From: an uncultured Prevotellaceae bacterium
Lineage (GTDB): Bacteria; Bacteroidota; Bacteroidia; Bacteroidales; Bacteroidaceae
Direction of reading: 5' to 3'
DNA length: 64,000 nucleotides
NCBI GenBank assembly: GCA_900318685.1
Contig: ONLL01000025.1
Location: forward strand, 1-64,000
Part shown: in pieces, positions 16,554 to 23,823 of the stretch
Position numbering within the stretch: the stretch's first letter is position 1
Layout: each line of letters starts with the position of its first letter
Notes under the pieces: model-generated
Seen by the model: only the letters and a program-made list of their open reading frames with translations
Databases searched by the model: none
Told to the model about the DNA's origin: nothing
Made by a program: the position numbers and the translations under genes

Positions 16554-18791
16554 ATGACCGAACAGATAGACTTCACTTCCGAAGAACGGGAGCGGGCTCT
16601 CGCCCTCTACGACCAGCTGAAGGAGCGCATAGCCTCCTCGCTGAAAGAAGGCGATGAGCAGCGCGTGCGTCAGCAGCTTCTGAAGGCCATAGAGCAGGGC
16701 CAGGTGAAGCGCGACTTCTTCGGACTCAACCCCATCGTCAACAGCCTACAGACAGCCCTGCTGGCTGTCGACGAGATTGGCCTGCGCCGCGATGCCGTGC
16801 TGGCCATACTGCTCTATCCCTGCATCCAGGGCGGCATGCTCTCCATCGACGAGGTTACCACTTCCTTCGGTCAGGCCGTGGGCCACATCCTGCATGGCCT
16901 GCAGCGCATACAGGAACTCTACACGAAGAACCCGGTGGTGGAGAGCGAAAACTTCCGCAACCTTCTGCTGTCGTTTGCCGAGGACATGCGCGTCATCCTC
17001 ATCATGATTGCCGACCGTGTGAACCTCATGCGCCAGATACGTGACACGCCTAACGAGGAAGCCCGTCATGAGGTGAGCCAGGAGGCTGCCTATCTCTATG
17101 CGCCACTAGCCCACAAGCTGGGACTCTACAAGCTCAAGAGCGAGCTTGAGGACCTCTCACTGAAGTATCTCGAGCACGACGCCTATTATCACATCCGCGA
17201 GAAGCTGAATGCCACCAAGGCAGCCCGCGATGCCTACATCGGGCGCTTCATAGCCCCTATCGACGAAAAGCTGAAGGCGGCAGGACTGAAGTTCCACATG
17301 AAGGGCCGCACTAAGTCCATCCACTCCATTTGGCAGAAGATGAAGAAGCAGCACTGCGACTTCGAGGGCGTCTACGATCTCTTTGCCATCCGCATCATCA
17401 TCGATTGTGAGCCGGAGGAGGAAAAGCAGCAGTGCTGGAAGACCTTTGCCATCATCACCGATATGTACACGTCCAACCCCAAGCGCATGCGCGACTGGCT
17501 GAGCGTGCCCAAGTCCAACGGTTATGAAAGCCTGCACATCACCGTCAAAGGACCTGAGAACAAATGGGTCGAGGTGCAGATACGCACGGAGCGCATGGAC
17601 GAGGTGGCTGAGCGCGGTGTGGCTGCACATTGGCGCTACAAGGGCGTGAAGGCCGACGGCAGCAGCATGGACGAATGGCTCAACGGCATACGACAGATGC
17701 TCGAGAGCTCATCAGGACTCGAGGCGATGGACCAGTTCAAGATGGACCTCTACGACGACGAGATCTACGTCTTCACGCCTCGTGGCGACCTGCTGAAATT
17801 CCCCAAGGGAGCCACTGTGCTCGATATGGCCTACCACATCCACTCACGCGTCGGCAGCCAGTGCACAGGGGCCCGTATCCGCTCGGCTGAAGGGCGCTCA
17901 TCCAGCGAGAACGGCCGTCTGGTGACCTTCCGCCATGAGCTGCACTCTGGCGACCAGGTCGAGATTCTCACCTCCTCCACGCAATATCCCAAGCAGGAGT
18001 GGCTCTCCATCGTCAAGACCTCGCGCGCCAAGTCGAAGATTCGTCTTGCCCTCAAGGAGACTCAGCAGAAGGAGGCATTGCTGGTGAAAGAGATGCTCGA
18101 GCGGAAGTTCAAAAATCGCAAGATCGACCTCGAGGAGTCAGTGATGATGCGCGTCATCAAGAAGCTCGGCTACAAAGAGGCCAGCGACTTCTACCGCCAC
18201 TTGGCAGACGGCACGCTCGACGTGTCTACCGTCATCGACAAATACGTTGAGCTGCAGCAGGGCGACCGCACGCCTACAGCCGAGGCACACTCTGCCGAAG
18301 AGTTCGTGCTCGAGGAGCATCTCACTTCCAACATGCCTCAGAACGACGATGTGCTGGTCATCGGCAAGGATCTCAAGGGCGTCGACTATCAGCTCGCCCA
18401 CTGCTGCAATCCCATCTACGGCGACTCTGTTTTCGGCTTCGTCACCGTCAGCGGAGGCATCAAGATCCATCGCACCGACTGTCCCAATGCCCCGGAGCTG
18501 CGCCGGCGCTTCGGCTATCGCATCGTCAAAGCAAAATGGAGTGGCAAGGGTGCCTCACAATATCAAATCACCATACGTGTCATTGGCAACGACGACCTGG
18601 GTATTGTCAACAACCTCACAAGCATCATCTCCAAGGACGAGAAGCTCGTACTGCGCAGCATCAACATCGACTCGCACGACGGTCTGTTCCGGGGTAATCT
18701 GGTGGTGATGATGGGCGACACGTCACGTCTCGAGACGCTCATCAAGAAACTGCGCACAGTCAAGGGTGTCAAACAAGTGGAACGCGTATGA
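16554..18791 (+). CDS. relA: RelA/SpoT-family ppGpp synthetase, hydrolase domain degenerate
   Basis: At 745 aa it has the full Rel layout: an N-terminal HD-like domain, a synthetase domain (about 200-340, GRTKSIHSIWQKM), TGS (about 400-460), helical and zinc-finger-like regions (LAHCCNP), and a C-terminal ACT domain. The hydrolase site is degraded: the expected HD pair is Y88-P89, and downstream residues read CIQGG instead of a VEDT-type sequence. A conserved ADR segment at 153-155 remains. The protein is therefore expected to make (p)ppGpp but not hydrolyse it, like RelA. It starts 24 bp after the Srf-like module and overlaps the SpoU gene by 4 bp. Confidence 0.93.
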   Translation: MTEQIDFTSEERERALALYDQLKERIASSLKEGDEQRVRQQLLKAIEQGQVKRDFFGLNPIVNSLQTALLAVDEIGLRRDAVLAILLYPCIQGGMLSIDEVTTSFGQAVGHILHGLQRIQELYTKNPVVESENFRNLLLSFAEDMRVILIMIADRVNLMRQIRDTPNEEARHEVSQEAAYLYAPLAHKLGLYKLKSELEDLSLKYLEHDAYYHIREKLNATKAARDAYIGRFIAPIDEKLKAAGLKFHMKGRTKSIHSIWQKMKKQHCDFEGVYDLFAIRIIIDCEPEEEKQQCWKTFAIITDMYTSNPKRMRDWLSVPKSNGYESLHITVKGPENKWVEVQIRTERMDEVAERGVAAHWRYKGVKADGSSMDEWLNGIRQMLESSSGLEAMDQFKMDLYDDEIYVFTPRGDLLKFPKGATVLDMAYHIHSRVGSQCTGARIRSAEGRSSSENGRLVTFRHELHSGDQVEILTSSTQYPKQEWLSIVKTSRAKSKIRLALKETQQKEALLVKEMLERKFKNRKIDLEESVMMRVIKKLGYKEASDFYRHLADGTLDVSTVIDKYVELQQGDRTPTAEAHSAEEFVLEEHLTSNMPQNDDVLVIGKDLKGVDYQLAHCCNPIYGDSVFGFVTVSGGIKIHRTDCPNAPELRRRFGYRIVKAKWSGKGASQYQITIRVIGNDDLGIVNNLTSIISKDEKLVLRSINIDSHDGLFRGNLVVMMGDTSRLETLIKKLRTVKGVKQVERV

Positions 18792-19603
18792 TCAGCAAGA
18801 GTCAGACGAAACTCATCAGGTCGCTCGAAATGAAGAAGCATCGGCAGCGCGAAGGTCTATTTGTGGCTGAAGGGCCAAAAGTGGTGGGCGACATGCTGGC
18901 TGCCGGCTTCGAGCCCCACCTGCTTTTTGCCACCGAGGAATGGGCAGCCCCCGCTTCTCTCTCCCCCATTCTCGTCACTCCCGACGAACTGCGCAAGCTG
19001 AGCTTCCTCCAGCATCCTCAGCACGTACTCGCCGTCTTCCCCATCCCTCAGTTAAATCTCAAATTTCCGCTCGACCTCTGGTCGCTTGCTACCGGAGGGA
19101 CGCAAGAAATTTCAAATCTCCGCTCGACCTCTGGTCGCTTGCTACCGGAGGGACGCAAGAACCCTCAACTCTCCCTTGCCCTCGACGGCGTACAGGACCC
19201 GGGCAATCTGGGTACCATCATCCGCATAGCCGACTGGTTTGGCATCGACACCATCGTCTGTTCGCCTGACACTGCCGATGCCTGGAGTCCCAAGGTGGTG
19301 CAGGCCACTATGGGTAGCATTGCCCGTGTACGCATTGTCTATACTGACCTGCAAGAATACCTGAGCAAAGCCACCGTTCCCATCTGTGGCACACTGCTCG
19401 ACGGCGAGAACATCTACGCCCAGAAGCTGCCTCAGGAGGCCATCATCGTCATGGGCAACGAGGGCAACGGCATAAGCCCTGCCATCCGACAGCTGGTGAC
19501 CCACCGTCTCCTCATTCCCCCTTTCCGACCAGGTGCCGAGAGCCTCAACGTAGCCATCGCCACCGCCATCACCTGCTCTGAGTTCAGAAGGAGAACGGAA
19601 TAA
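18788..19603 (+). CDS. SpoU/TrmH-family RNA 2'-O-methyltransferase with repeat insertion
   Basis: This 271-aa SPOUT enzyme probably 2'-O-methylates rRNA or tRNA using AdoMet. The three SpoU motifs are present: DPGNLGTIIRIADWFG, IVMGNEGNG and SLNVAIATAI. The N-terminal substrate-binding domain is followed by an unusual stretch (about residues 93-125) encoded by two copies of a short interspersed repeat, lengthening the interdomain linker. The frame stays open through the insertion, so the gene is probably functional. It overlaps relA by 4 bp and converges with the next gene. Confidence 0.9.
   Translation: MISKSQTKLIRSLEMKKHRQREGLFVAEGPKVVGDMLAAGFEPHLLFATEEWAAPASLSPILVTPDELRKLSFLQHPQHVLAVFPIPQLNLKFPLDLWSLATGGTQEISNLRSTSGRLLPEGRKNPQLSLALDGVQDPGNLGTIIRIADWFGIDTIVCSPDTADAWSPKVVQATMGSIARVRIVYTDLQEYLSKATVPICGTLLDGENIYAQKLPQEAIIVMGNEGNGISPAIRQLVTHRLLIPPFRPGAESLNVAIATAITCSEFRRRTE
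19068..19161 (-). repeat. Two copies of an interspersed repeat within the SpoU gene
   Basis: A 41-bp sequence occurs identically at 19068-19108 and 19121-19161. The 53-bp offset puts the copies in different reading frames (LDLWSLATGG versus RSTSGRLLPEG). Read on the minus strand, it matches the repeat at 22764-22841. Confidence 0.85.
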
Positions 19604-19635
19604 AATTTTCTGCTGCCTCGCACCTTGGCTGCCAA

Positions 19636-20247
19636 TTATGCTTTTACACCAATAATCGTGGCATTAGAAGGCTTCATGCGATAGATTTCTGTCTGAATGA
19701 AACCGGCATCGTCGAGCATCGACTTCAATTCATCAGGTGAATAGGCAGTCATGCCTTCAACTACGTTTGTCCACATGGAATCACCGTCAACGACCTCCAC
19801 CATGATGGCGAACTTGCCACCCTGCTTCAGCACACGGCGCACTTCCTGCAAGCAGCCAGGCAGGTTAGGCCAGAAATAGACTGTTTCAACCGCAGTCACA
19901 AGGTCGAACTTCCCGTCCTCATAGGGAAGCTTCTCGGCTGAACCTTGACAGACGAACACCTGCTTATTGAGCACGCCAGCGTTCACCTTCTTAGCCTTCG
20001 CCACACTCTCCTCGGAGATGTCAATGCCATAGACAGCGGCCCCCTTACTCTTTCTCAGCAGCCGCTGCAAAGTAGCGCCTCCTCCACAACCAATGTCAAG
20101 CATCGTCCAGCCATCTTGAATGTTGACAAGTTTCAGACCCCAGTTTGTCAGCGGCGCATGGCAGAGGTTCATGAACTTCAGCATCGCGCGTCCCATCCGT
20201 CCTTTGGGACAGGCGCAGTTAGTAAAAAGTTTCTTCAATAGTCCCAT
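19636..20247 (-). CDS. Class I SAM-dependent methyltransferase
   Basis: The 203-aa protein carries the AdoMet-binding motif I LDIGCGGGATL (about 50-60), followed by YGIDIS (acidic motif II region) and a FDLVTAVETVYFWPNL motif III-IV segment. This resembles the UbiE/Methyltransf_11 group. The substrate cannot be told. A cysteine pair near the N-terminus (NCACPKG) is noteworthy. It is monocistronic and converges with the SpoU gene with 32 bp between stops. A flavodoxin-operon terminator lies upstream of its start. Confidence 0.88.
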   Translation of the reverse strand: MGLLKKLFTNCACPKGRMGRAMLKFMNLCHAPLTNWGLKLVNIQDGWTMLDIGCGGGATLQRLLRKSKGAAVYGIDISEESVAKAKKVNAGVLNKQVFVCQGSAEKLPYEDGKFDLVTAVETVYFWPNLPGCLQEVRRVLKQGGKFAIMVEVVDGDSMWTNVVEGMTAYSPDELKSMLDDAGFIQTEIYRMKPSNATIIGVKA

Positions 20248-20311
20248 AAGTCAATTCTCCTTAACATATTTAATACTATTCCACGAGAGAAGCAAATGCT
20301 TCAAATAAAAA

Positions 20312-20341
20312 AGGTGGTCGATCGTCACCGACAAACCACCT
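20312..20341 (-). terminator. Intrinsic terminator of the DUF2023-flavodoxin operon
   Basis: AGGTGGT pairs with ACCACCT. On the minus strand the hairpin is followed by TTTTTTATTT, 41 bp after the flavodoxin stop codon. Confidence 0.75.
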
Positions 20342-20382
20342 CACTAAACTAAACAAATACTATATGAATTCTATACCTGTGA

Positions 20383-20877
20383 TTACAGACTGGGGGTTAT
20401 GGCAGCGAGCCAGGCCTCAATACGTGCGTCGGTCTTATCATCCTCGTTGATGTCGTCGAGGGGCAGGCCGATGAACTTGCCGTCGATTACAGCCTCGGAG
20501 TCGTCGAAAGTGTATCCGTCGGTTTCGACAGTACCGATAAAGTTGGCTCCGCTCTGCTTGATGCCGTTATAGAGTTCACCCATTCCGCCAACGAAGGTGT
20601 CGCTGTACGACGAGCAGTCACCGCAGCCGAAAAGAGCGATGGTCTTGCCGCTCAGGTCGGCCTTCTGGAGTGTTTTCAGTCCGTCGTACCAGTCGTCCTG
20701 CAGTTCTCCTGCGCCCCAAGTCGAGGTACCTAGGATGAGATTTTGGTTGGCGGCCACGATATCGGCAGTCAAGTTCTGTACGTTCAGGGCCTCGCAGCCC
20801 AGTTTAGAGGCAATCTTCTCTGCGATGGCCTCGCAGGTTCCCGTCGAGGAACCATAGATCACAATTGTTGCGTTCAT
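20383..20877 (-). CDS. fldA: Flavodoxin
   Basis: The 164-aa length fits the flavodoxin family. The N-terminal FMN phosphate loop YGSSTGTCEAIA (residues about 8-19), the first FMN-flanking loop STWGAGELQDDW and the second loop GCGDCSSYSD are all present. It is a soluble one- or two-electron carrier, often replacing ferredoxin under iron limitation. The gene follows the DUF2023 gene after 9 bp, under one promoter, and ends at a clear terminator. Confidence 0.96.
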   Translation of the reverse strand: MNATIVIYGSSTGTCEAIAEKIASKLGCEALNVQNLTADIVAANQNLILGTSTWGAGELQDDWYDGLKTLQKADLSGKTIALFGCGDCSSYSDTFVGGMGELYNGIKQSGANFIGTVETDGYTFDDSEAVIDGKFIGLPLDDINEDDKTDARIEAWLAAITPSL

Positions 20878-20886
20878 TTCAATGTT

Positions 20887-21279
20887 TTATTCTAAATAAG
20901 TTGTTCTATTCCTGTCGATACATTCGTCGCACCTTGCCTTGCACTTACGCTTGCAGTACCGTTCGCACTGTGCACAGATGTCGTAGCCGAGCATGGCGCC
21001 AAGGATAAAATCCTCCTCTGGCGTAAGCTGGTTCAGTGGACGGGTGACGATAAGCCGGATAGCCTCCAGACACTCGCGCCGACCAAAATACACGTTCAGG
21101 TTCTGCTGCCCGACGGGCTGCAGCAGGTATGGTATGCCCTGACTCTTCAGGCGCTGTATGGCCAGTTCACTGTACTTCTTGTTGCAGGTGAAGAGCACCA
21201 TATGGCGCACGCCCTTGTTCAGCTCGTAGATGTGGTTCATCAGCACCTTCATCTCTGTGGGAATCATCGTTGTTCTCAT
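20887..21279 (-). CDS. DUF2023 family protein
   Basis: The product is about 130 aa and matches DUF2023 in the [17 protein letters not shown] segment. The family is known from Bacteroidetes and beside flavodoxin genes. The C-terminal 40 residues are unusually rich in Cys ([20 protein letters not shown]), suggesting metal or cluster binding that may link it to the adjacent flavodoxin. The frame is open to a TTG at 21300, but that codon lies inside the -7 promoter box. The ATG at 21279 was therefore chosen; ATGs at 21267 and 21252 are alternatives. Confidence 0.82.
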   Translation of the reverse strand: MRTTMIPTEMKVLMNHIYELNKGVRHMVLFTCNKKYSELAIQRLKSQGIPYLLQPVGQQNLNVYFGRRECLEAIRLIVTRPLNQLTPEEDFILGAMLGYDICAQCERYCKRKCKARCDECIDRNRTTYLE

Positions 21280-21297
21280 TCGTTTCAATTTGCGCTG

Positions 21298-21305
21298 CAA
21301 AGGTA
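21298..21305 (-). promoter_or_regulatory. Bacteroidetes -7 box for DUF2023-flavodoxin operon
   Basis: CAAAGGTA on the plus strand is TACCTTTG on the minus strand, 19 bp before the chosen ATG. Confidence 0.75.
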
Positions 21306-21462
21306 CGGCAAATATATCAATTGCACAATACCTAAAAACGAGTGTTTTTAACCATTACAAACCTATACCGTCCACCAAAAGCAGATTAACACTAAGTAGG
21401 TATTTCCCTCAGTGTTGATGCTATGTACCTTGCACCATGCTATTTGTCACTCTGAACCACTC

Positions 21463-22375
21463 CCCTGAATCAGGGTACTGCTTTTGCCCTGAATCACTGC
21501 GCTGATTCAATGCACTGGTTGCTCTGAAGGCCGCACTGATTCAGTGCTCCCTTTCTGCCATAAGCCGAAAAGCGGCCAGTGCGCTCCAAGCTGGAATCGC
21601 AAAACGCGAAGTCAGGCCAAATACCACCCTCCCAATTTGGGAGAGTGGTTCAGACCTGGTCCGACAAATCGTCGGATCAGCTTCAGCTGGCACAAGATGC
21701 TGCGATTTTATTGCCTAACGAAAAGTCAGCTGCAGAGAAAGTACCAGTGCATGTGAACGCACATCTGCGTTCACATCGATAAAGGCCTCAAGGGAAATTT
21801 TTCCTGCGGCCATTGGCTATGACTCCCTAAAACAGGGACTCATCGGCTTGGGGGCCTCCTCATGCAAGACAGAGCTGACCCGGCAAATCGCCGACTCAGG
21901 TGCAGCTCCAACAAAGGGAGTCACGATTCGTTACCCCCTCGATCGGCGACGGTGAACAAATCGTTCACCGTTGGCCAATAACCGCAAGGGGTCGGCAAAT
22001 CACCGACCCCCTGACATTGCAAGATGAAGCACCATCGCGATTCGCGATACTGCCTTTCGAGCCCTGACTCGACAAGGACGCAAATTTGCGTTCTTGCAAT
22101 CCGAAGCAGTGCCCTGAATCAGGGCAGTGCCTTATCGGCTGATGAAGATGGCCCGCGTATTCCTCTGCATTGACCTGACAGAACGATTCGTTCTCCCAGC
22201 TCGTCTACTTGCCGATAGAGGGGGAGGCGAATCGCCCATCCCTTTACCCTTACATAGTCAGACCAAGCACCGTCGCAATTCGCGACGGTGCTTTCCGAGC
22301 CTGCATGGATGAAAGGTCAACGGATGCAGATTTGCGTCGATGACCGTACGAAACATACAGTCATCGGCTCGATGA
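21463..22375. repeat. Array of about twenty short palindromes with AAATC/ATT/AAT loops
   Basis: Clear examples (stem, loop): 21533-21547 GCACTGA; 21624-21648 with CTCCCAA; 21660-21676 TCCGAC, loop AAATC; 21751-21776 ATGTGAACGCA, loop CATC; 21819-21843 with one mismatch; 21881-21893 CGGC, loop AAATC; 21947-21973, loop AAATC; 21988-22010 GGGGTCGG; 22034-22048 ATCGCG, loop ATT; 22073-22096; 22110-22126; 22180-22194 AGAACG, loop ATT; 22226-22236 GGCG, loop AAT; 22266-22292 AGCACCGTCGC, loop AATTC; 22323-22338 with a G-T wobble; 22361-22375. Stems differ from each other while loops are similar. Confidence 0.85.
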
Positions 22376-22490
22376 AAGGAGCATACATCATCTGATCGAG
22401 ACACCGCCTGAGACTCAATCACAGGAGGAGCTGATTCAACTTGAACTTGCGTTTTCAGCGTAACTGTCGTAAAAATACGTAAGTTACGTG

Positions 22491-22682
22491 GCATAACAAA
22501 AAAACAAAAACAAAATAACAAAAAGGGGATATTTATCCATCTAATATAATATATATTATAATATATATTATATTAGAACCATATTCAAATTATGTTAAAA
22601 GTTGTAAATGTCATACGACTTTATTTACGTGATTTGCAAAGTCGGTCATTTGTTTTTGTTTTTTTGTTTTTTTTGTTATGCG
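22491..22682. repeat. 36-bp perfect AT palindrome between inverted A/T-tract arms
   Basis: Positions 22541-22576 are a perfect 36-bp inverted repeat of A and T ending in CTAATAT/ATATTAG. It lies between GCATAAC plus A-tracts (22490-22525) and T-tracts plus GTTATGC (22651-22682), which are complementary to each other. A further hairpin, CGTAAC/GTTACG, lies at 22459-22488. Confidence 0.85.
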
Positions 22683-22717
22683 CGCTCAGTTTGTTTTTTT
22701 TGTTATGCGCGCTCAGT
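22664..22717. repeat. 27-bp exact tandem duplication
   Basis: Positions 22664-22690 and 22691-22717 are identical, each with a T-tract followed by GTTATGCGCGCTCAGT. Confidence 0.9.
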
Positions 22718-22730
22718 CGGTAAGGAATGG

Positions 22731-22850
22731 AAGACAACTGGGACAACAATTAAAACAAGAAAGAGTTCTTGCCTTGCAAGCGAGCAGAGCTCGAGCGGTC
22801 TAAGTTCTTCGACTAGCGAAGCGGCAAAGCCGAGCGGTCAAAGTTGTCTT
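22731..22850. repeat. Two-copy interspersed repeat bounded by 9-bp inverted repeats
   Basis: AAGACAACT (22731-22739) is complementary to AGTTGTCTT (22842-22850). Between them two 39-bp related copies occupy 22764-22802 and 22803-22841, both ending CGAGCGGTC. The first shares TTCTTGC and GCAAGCGA with the insertion in the SpoU gene. Confidence 0.75.
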
Positions 22851-22918
22851 TTATAAAAAAATGACTCCAAACGCCCACTAAAAATGAGCAAATCCATGGT
22901 AGTCTCAGGATTTTTTCG

Positions 22919-22926
22919 TAACTTTG
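22919..22926 (+). promoter_or_regulatory. Bacteroidetes -7 box for the lipoprotein gene
   Basis: TAACTTTG lies about 220 bp before the lipoprotein ATG, implying a long untranslated leader. Confidence 0.55.
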
Positions 22927-23079
22927 CAGTGCATTTGAGAAAGATGCACGCGCAAGCAGATTCCACCAGAAGCATGCGAGGCGAGTACCAACGTCGCGAA
23001 AGGTACGGACCGGACAGCTTACGGTGCGCAACCGGAGGCAAACGAAGTGGCCACCGCGAGACCGACGGGATGCACTGCA
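22925..23079 (+). other. Leader region bounded by a 10-bp inverted repeat
   Basis: TGCAGTGCAT (22925-22934) is complementary to ATGCACTGCA (23070-23079). GTGCAT at 22929-22934 can instead pair with ATGCAC at 22944-22949, and GTACC/GGTAC forms an inner hairpin. The 5' arm overlaps the promoter, so an RNA role is uncertain. Confidence 0.4.
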
Positions 23080-23149
23080 GATGTTAGACGCAGAAGCTGA
23101 ACATAAAGACAAGAGACCTCATCACCTATTAACTATTTTATCAAAGGAC

Positions 23150-23779
23150 ATGAAAAGAAAGCTTTACATGATTGCCATCGCAGCAGTTTCGATGGGCGTG
23201 ATGGTGGCTTGCGGCCCAAAAGGCGACAGCAAGGAGAATGACAAGAAAACGAACGCCACTGAAGAGGTGACGGAGGAAGCCGATTCGGAGGAAGCCGAGC
23301 CGGAGGAATCGTACATCGAGAAGGCTACCCTCAAGACGGAGGAAGGCGTCGTGGCTCTGATCTATGCCATCTATGAAGACATAAACACCATCTATGGCCC
23401 CCGCGACGAAGATGAATGCGAGCCAAACGTCGGCCTTGTCGGTCAGTACCTCTCGAAGGAATTCAGGGAGCTTACCGACAAGATTCGCGAGATCGACGCA
23501 AATAAGGCAGAAGGCAAAGGATTCGACATGAACGGTGACTGGAGCGGTCTGTGGCACATCTGGGATCCTCCCTTCGAAGTGCAGAACATCGATGTCATTA
23601 TCGACGGCGACTATGGCTCAGTCAACTATAGTCTTGTGAAGGACGGCGAAGGAGCGGACATGTCCTACACCGTGGTATATGAGGACGGCCAATGGCGAAT
23701 CAGCGACTGCTACTGCATTGGCATGATGACTGGCAGCTGGATCGATCGCATGAACGAGTATATTGAAGCTAACCAGTAG
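23150..23779 (+). CDS. Putative lipoprotein, NTF2/DUF3828-like
   Basis: The 209-aa product starts with a signal sequence ending VMVAC, with C21 as the likely lipidated residue. It is followed by a Glu/Asp-rich linker and a folded domain from about 60. The domain (VVALIYAIYEDINT, then strands ending WRISDCYCIG) recalls DUF3828-type NTF2-like folds, but this is tentative. The ATG at 23150 was chosen for the signal peptide and an upstream AAAGGA. An upstream in-frame start at 23024 would add a basic, repeat-encoded extension and is rejected. It is likely monocistronic. Confidence 0.82.
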   Translation: MKRKLYMIAIAAVSMGVMVACGPKGDSKENDKKTNATEEVTEEADSEEAEPEESYIEKATLKTEEGVVALIYAIYEDINTIYGPRDEDECEPNVGLVGQYLSKEFRELTDKIREIDANKAEGKGFDMNGDWSGLWHIWDPPFEVQNIDVIIDGDYGSVNYSLVKDGEGADMSYTVVYEDGQWRISDCYCIGMMTGSWIDRMNEYIEANQ

Positions 23780-23823
23780 TTTGAGATCATCCTGAACACG
23801 GAGCGTGCCCGCGGGAAGCCTGC

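Larger units (their letters stand above)
21306..23149. other. Gene-free, repeat-rich divergent intergenic region
   Basis: About 1.8 kb separates the DUF2023 gene (left) from a lipoprotein gene (right). No open frame with codon-level plausibility was found. It holds a run of small palindromes (21463-22375), an AT palindrome with A/T-tract arms (22491-22682), a 27-bp tandem duplication, a two-copy interspersed repeat (22764-22841), and a promoter with a long leader (22919-23149). Confidence 0.8.

Noticed and set aside
21544..21782. Two short overlapping plus-strand frames in the palindrome array
   Set aside because: Their residues simply translate the hairpins; no start context or conserved pattern.
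22608..22856. Plus-strand frame rich in Phe and Tyr
   Set aside because: It reads through T-tracts and the 27-bp duplication, so the repeats explain it.
22925..23079. Invertible promoter segment
   Set aside because: The inverted repeat cuts through the -7 box, the intervening 135 bp contains no second promoter, and no invertase gene is in the window.
23024..23149. Upstream start for the lipoprotein gene
   Set aside because: It would put a basic, repeat-like extension ahead of a clean lipoprotein signal peptide.
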